Positions 61,119-64,000 of a stretch of 64,000 nucleotides of DNA are shown here, piece after piece. Under the pieces are notes generated by a model, which searched no databases, was not told the DNA's origin, and worked only from the letters and a program-made list of their open reading frames with translations. The stretch lies in NCBI RefSeq assembly GCF_001039005.1, contig NZ_LDWR01000096.1:51238-115237 (forward strand), written 5' to 3'. Positions within the stretch are counted from its first letter, which is position 1. Every line of letters starts with the position of its first letter. This DNA comes from Burkholderia cepacia. Lineage in GTDB: Bacteria; Pseudomonadota; Gammaproteobacteria; Burkholderiales; Burkholderiaceae. Both the position numbers and the translations under genes were made by a program.

Positions 61119-61325
61119 TCACGACGGGCTGGCGGCGTCCTTGATGCCCTTCGCGCCGCCCTTCAGCGCCTCACCGGCCGCCTGCTTGAGCTGCGCATCC
61201 GATTGTGCCCCTGCGATCGCCAGGGACTGGTTCGCATTGGCCTCGATCTGTCCGATGATCCCGCCGGAGGCGGCGGCACCGTTTGCTCCGCCTGCGAAAC
61301 TGCTGGCCAAGTTGCTCACACCCAT
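61119..61325 (-). CDS. small T3SS-locus protein, candidate needle/pilin subunit
   Basis: A 68-residue protein, Gly/Ala/Ser-rich at the N-terminus (MGVSNLASSFAGGANGA) and helical and Ala/Lys/Gln-rich toward the C-terminus (QSDAQLKQAAGEALKGG). Size, low complexity and a helical C-terminal half fit Hrp-pilin or needle subunits (SctF), but no conserved signature is readable. An AGGAG ribosome site lies 6 bp before the ATG. It is separated from the upstream gene by a hairpin, so it may be expressed separately and at higher level, as pilin genes often are. It could equally be a small secreted regulator. Confidence 0.6.
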   Translation of the reverse strand: MGVSNLASSFAGGANGAAASGGIIGQIEANANQSLAIAGAQSDAQLKQAAGEALKGGAKGIKDAASPS

Positions 61326-61367
61326 GACTCACTCCTTTCGACGTGTGGAAAAAGCCGTACGAAGGAC

Positions 61368-61439
61368 CTCGCGGTTGCCCGCGAGTGACTTCCCCGGCAG
61401 TCGTTGCAAAACGCGACGGACCGGTGATCCGGCGTCGCG
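61368..61439. terminator. two hairpins between T3SS genes
   Basis: CTCGCGG/CCGCGAG (61368-61374 and 61379-61385) and the longer CGCGACG-GA-CCGG/CCGG-CGTCGCG (61412-61439) form stable stems in the 145-bp gap between the 80-aa gene and the candidate pilin gene. The second has an 11-bp stem with a 2-nt bulge. They could terminate or attenuate the upstream transcript. Confidence 0.5.
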
Positions 61440-61470
61440 GGATTCCGCGCGCAAGCGCGAAAACCGGGCG

Positions 61471-61713
61471 CTACTTCGCGAGTTCCTGTTCGCGAAGCTG
61501 GGCGACAAGGCGGCTGGCCGCCATCAGCCCGAGATAGATCTTCGAGCGATTGCTGCGGTCGAGGTCGTTGCCGCCCTGTGCGTCGCCGACCGCTTGCGCG
61601 CTTTGTTGCAACGCGCGCTCGAGCTCGATCAGCCGCGGCCCCGCGGCGGGATCGGCAAGCAGGTTCTGCAGATTGCCGAAATCCTCGGCGTGGCGTTCGA
61701 TGGCTTCGTACAT
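61471..61713 (-). CDS. small helical T3SS-locus protein (cochaperone-like)
   Basis: An 80-residue helix-turn-helix-rich protein (MYEAIERHAEDFGNLQNLL, then LIELERALQQSAQAV and SKIYLGLMAASRLVAQL). It lies 17 bp after sctD, the place where small needle-cochaperone proteins (YscE/EscE/SsaE type, all alpha-helical hairpins of 65-90 residues) or ruler-associated proteins are often encoded. No sequence signature confirms this. An AAGGGGA ribosome site precedes the ATG. Confidence 0.65.
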   Translation of the reverse strand: MYEAIERHAEDFGNLQNLLADPAAGPRLIELERALQQSAQAVGDAQGGNDLDRSNRSKIYLGLMAASRLVAQLREQELAK

Positions 61714-61730
61714 GCGATGTCCCCTTGGGT

Positions 61731-62993
61731 TCAGTGAATCGACGCCGCAGCCACCCGGTCGTCCGACGGCAACGGCACGGGGCTGGCCTGTGCGGCAGGC
61801 GACGTGGCGGGCGAGCCCGGCGTGACGGATGCCGCGTCCGGCGCCGATGCGGCGGCCGCGTCCGATGCGCCGTCGTCGGCGGCTTCAGGCACCGGATAGA
61901 TGTGCTTCACGCCGTCCGGCGTCTCGGCGTACCGCACGTCGCCCGACGAAAGCAGCGCGGTGAACGTCCCCTGTTTCGGTGCCGGCGCCGGAACAGCGAT
62001 ATCGCTCAGCGACACGCGAATCTGCGTGACGCTCTTGTCGAAATCGCCGCGGATGCGCGTCAGCGCGTTCTCGACGCGTTGCCGGTCGGCCACCGCGCCG
62101 GACACGGTAAACACGCCATGTCCGTCGTAGGCGACCTGCACGCCGTCGACATCGACGGCATCCCGGATTCCGCGCGCGATGTCGTCGGCCACCCGGTAGC
62201 GGCGCACGACGACGCCCGGCTTCAGGTGTTCGAACAGTTGCCGCGCGACATGATCGTCGTTGGCCGAGCGGACCATGCCCGTCACCACCGCACGCGCGGC
62301 GCCGTCACCATCCCGCGCCGCGTGCAGTTCGTTCAGGTGCGCGTCGGCCAGCGCGCGGTTCACGCGTTGCTCGAACAGCACGTCGGGCGGCGTGAGCGCG
62401 GCGCGGCTGACGTTGGTGGTCAGCACGAAGCTGAGGCCGATCACGCCCGCGCCGACGGCTACGCACGCGGCGACGATGCCCGCATAGCGCAGCCGTTTCA
62501 GGCGCGCGGCGCCGCGTTGCGTGTCGTCGCTTTCGTGCGATGCGTGGGCGGGGCCGGTCAGCAGCGTCGACAGCAACGCGAGATCGCTCGGCCACGCGTC
62601 GTCCGCCCAGCCGATGCACAACGCGATGTCGTCGAACTGCAGCGGCACGAAATCGACCATCCACACCTTGCAGGGGTCCAGCGGCGCGTCCTCTCGCTCG
62701 GTACTCGCTTCGTCGTGAGCCTCGCGTTGAGTCGTGCTGGCCGCTACATCGCCGTCGAGCCGCTGGTCGGCCGGCGACGCGGCGAAAGCGGCCTGCGGAT
62801 CATCCGCATCGGCGTGCTCGAGCCGCTGGCTGCTGACGGCGCCATTCGGCTCGACCACCAGCAGCACGTCGGCACCGCGCCAGTCGGTGAGCTGGATGTC
62901 GGCGTCGTCGTCGACGCCGACGCGATACGCGCCGGGCTCCAGATGGACCTGGGCGCCGGCGTGGTGTCCCGTGAGGATGCGCAGCAGTTTCAT
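61731..62993 (-). CDS. sctD: SctD-type T3SS inner-membrane ring protein
   Basis: A 420-residue protein with an N-terminal FHA-like cytoplasmic domain (LRILTGHHAGAQVHLEPGAYRVG, LTDWRGADVLL), a linker, one transmembrane helix (about 170-192, AGIVAACVAVGAGVIGLSFVL) and periplasmic ring-building repeats. The repeats include BON-like blocks (RAVVTGMVRSANDDHVARQL, VQVAYDGHGVFTVSGAVADRQRVENAL). This is the SctD/YscD/HrpQ layout. The last about 60 residues are Ala/Pro/Ser-rich. The ATG at 62993 is used; a GTG at 62999 is an alternative. SctD anchors the outer part of the injectisome base to SctJ. Confidence 0.85.
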   Translation of the reverse strand: MKLLRILTGHHAGAQVHLEPGAYRVGVDDDADIQLTDWRGADVLLVVEPNGAVSSQRLEHADADDPQAAFAASPADQRLDGDVAASTTQREAHDEASTEREDAPLDPCKVWMVDFVPLQFDDIALCIGWADDAWPSDLALLSTLLTGPAHASHESDDTQRGAARLKRLRYAGIVAACVAVGAGVIGLSFVLTTNVSRAALTPPDVLFEQRVNRALADAHLNELHAARDGDGAARAVVTGMVRSANDDHVARQLFEHLKPGVVVRRYRVADDIARGIRDAVDVDGVQVAYDGHGVFTVSGAVADRQRVENALTRIRGDFDKSVTQIRVSLSDIAVPAPAPKQGTFTALLSSGDVRYAETPDGVKHIYPVPEAADDGASDAAAASAPDAASVTPGSPATSPAAQASPVPLPSDDRVAAASIH

Positions 62994-63134
62994 GATCACT
63001 CGGATCCTTGCGGTGAGGCAGGCGACATGCGTCGAAACGCATCGGCGTCGCGTGCTTTCGATGCTTTCACTGTAGCGACCGACGATGCCGGCGCCGGACC
63101 GGCGCGCGAACCGGCGTGCGCGGTTGCGAAGCGC

Positions 63135-63923
63135 TCAATGCGGCGACGCGGGGAGCGGCGGGGCGTCGTCGTCCTGCCGGTCGCGCGCGTCGTCGCGTTC
63201 CGCGCTTGCACCCGCCTGCAGCGAGGCCAGGATGCTGTCCGCACGCGTTGCACGCGAGCCGACCGTCGGCCGCTCGAGCGCGAGCAACTGCAGGCCCAGC
63301 AGCAGGTTGAAATGCCGGACGCGGCTCACCGGCTCCGTGGCCGGCGCCGGCAGGTCGGCGTGCCGCGCATCCTCGGCGGCCGCGACGGCACCACGCAACC
63401 GGGACCGCTCGACGAGGCGCGCGCGAACCGCTTCGAAACCCGTCGCGCCCGATGCGCCGAGCCACGTGCGCGCGAGCGTGACTTCACGGGCAACGCGATA
63501 CATCCGGGCATCGAGACGCTGTTCGGGGGCCGCGGCGAGTTCGTCGCGCATCGCAAGCAGCGCGTCGCAACACGCGTCGGCAACGGCCTGTTCGCGCGCG
63601 CCGTCGGTTTCGTGATCGAGCGCGTCGTTCAACCAGTCGGGCAACGTCGCGTCGTCCGGCAACGCGGCACCGGTGCCGCGATGGGCGACGCGCAATTTGC
63701 CCGGCTCGCGCCGCGCATCTTGTTCCTGCCGTTGCTGTTGCCGGCCTTGCTGCTGCTGTTTCCCGTCCTGCTGCGACGACTGCCGCTCGCCGCCGCCGCG
63801 CTGCCCGCCGCGCCCGCCGTCACGGCTGACACGCAATCCCGACAGCGATTTCGGCATCGCGCGCCGGGTCGAGCCGGACGCGCCCGATTGCCGCGGCGCC
63901 TGGGCCAGCGTCTTGCGCGACAT
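63135..63923 (-). CDS. uncharacterised T3SS-cluster protein, frame open to the right window edge
   Basis: No family is recognised. The first visible ATG is at 63923 (MSRKTLAQAPRQSG), but the frame stays open to base 64000, so the true start may lie outside; a TTG at 63983 is another option. The visible protein is about 262 residues, with a basic, Gln/Gly/Arg-rich N-terminal part and an acidic, helical C-terminal part (SRVRHFNLLLGLQLLALER). Position directly before sctD, same strand, suggests a T3SS component or regulator. Its length and composition might suit a sorting-platform or ruler-associated protein, but this is a guess. Confidence 0.5.
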   Translation of the reverse strand: MSRKTLAQAPRQSGASGSTRRAMPKSLSGLRVSRDGGRGGQRGGGERQSSQQDGKQQQQGRQQQRQEQDARREPGKLRVAHRGTGAALPDDATLPDWLNDALDHETDGAREQAVADACCDALLAMRDELAAAPEQRLDARMYRVAREVTLARTWLGASGATGFEAVRARLVERSRLRGAVAAAEDARHADLPAPATEPVSRVRHFNLLLGLQLLALERPTVGSRATRADSILASLQAGASAERDDARDRQDDDAPPLPASPH

Positions 63924-64000
63924 CGCGAAGCTGGCCCGCTTGCCGGCATTTTTTCGCCGGGCCTGCGCGAGGCGCGCCCGCAACTTGCCGGCGCGAAGCT

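Noticed and set aside
1..64000. tRNA, rRNA, transposase, integrase or attachment-site signatures
   Set aside because: None was found on reading through both strands; absence of IS or integrase genes means any island boundary cannot be placed within this window.

Overview
The window is high-GC, densely coded DNA that reads as Burkholderia sensu stricto or a close relative, probably from a secondary chromosome. This rests on codon style, the Flp/Tad layout, a Hrp-type type III secretion (T3SS) edge with AraC-type promoter boxes, and the mix of accessory catabolic clusters. No rRNA, tRNA, CRISPR array, transposase or phage gene was found. The species is inferred, not shown.

Layout. (1) 1-4007, minus strand: a surface-glycan operon with two GT87-type membrane mannosyl/arabinosyl-transferase-like proteins, a GtrB-type polyprenyl-phosphate glycosyltransferase and a GtrA flippase cut by the left edge. 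(2) 5059-18019, plus strand: a Flp/Tad tight-adherence pilus locus with three small pilins, prepilin peptidase, an extra AAA+ ATPase, CpaB, secretin, a small lipoprotein, a TadG-like protein, two TadE-like pseudopilins, TadZ, TadA, TadB and TadC. (3) 18437-24720: a catabolic cluster, with an outer-membrane MetA-type channel, a StyA/StyB-like two-component flavin monooxygenase, an SDR and a dienelactone hydrolase fused to a SnoaL-like domain, opposed by a divergent AraC regulator. (4) 24850-29331: an alginate-lyase-family protein, a TonB-dependent receptor and a receiver-AraC regulator. (5) 30432-34025: a YadA-type trimeric autotransporter adhesin behind an AT-rich 1.1-kb leader. (6) 34197-37978: a large candidate T3SS effector and a Bcr/CflA-type exporter. 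(7) 38088-45092: a tightly overlapping operon (PanE-like reductase, VOC protein, MaoC hydratase, class III CoA-transferase, AroE, AroQ) followed by an MHS-family transporter, with a divergent LysR regulator. (8) 45318-60425: effector-like genes, one with an acetyltransferase domain, interleaved with a Rieske oxygenase/FAD oxidase/exporter operon and a thioesterase/ferritin-like hydrolase pair. (9) 60578-64000, minus strand: the edge of a T3SS apparatus cluster, with a CesT-type chaperone, two small T3SS proteins, SctD and an uncharacterised protein that runs to the window edge.

How it fits together. The strongest original signal is one promoter architecture in front of four effector-like genes (starts at 36590, 46187, 50601 and 60425). 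Each has a PIP/hrpII box (TTCG-N16-TTCG, one copy degenerate), exactly 32 bp, then a -10-like hexamer (TANNNT in three, GATCAT in the fourth), with the start codon about 31-36 bp beyond. This is the signature of HrpB/HrpX-type AraC control of T3SS effectors. It ties scattered genes of unknown function, including one about 24 kb from the apparatus, into a single candidate virulence or symbiosis regulon. Pili, a trimeric adhesin, glycan modification and T3SS effectors together suggest a host- or plant-associated lifestyle.
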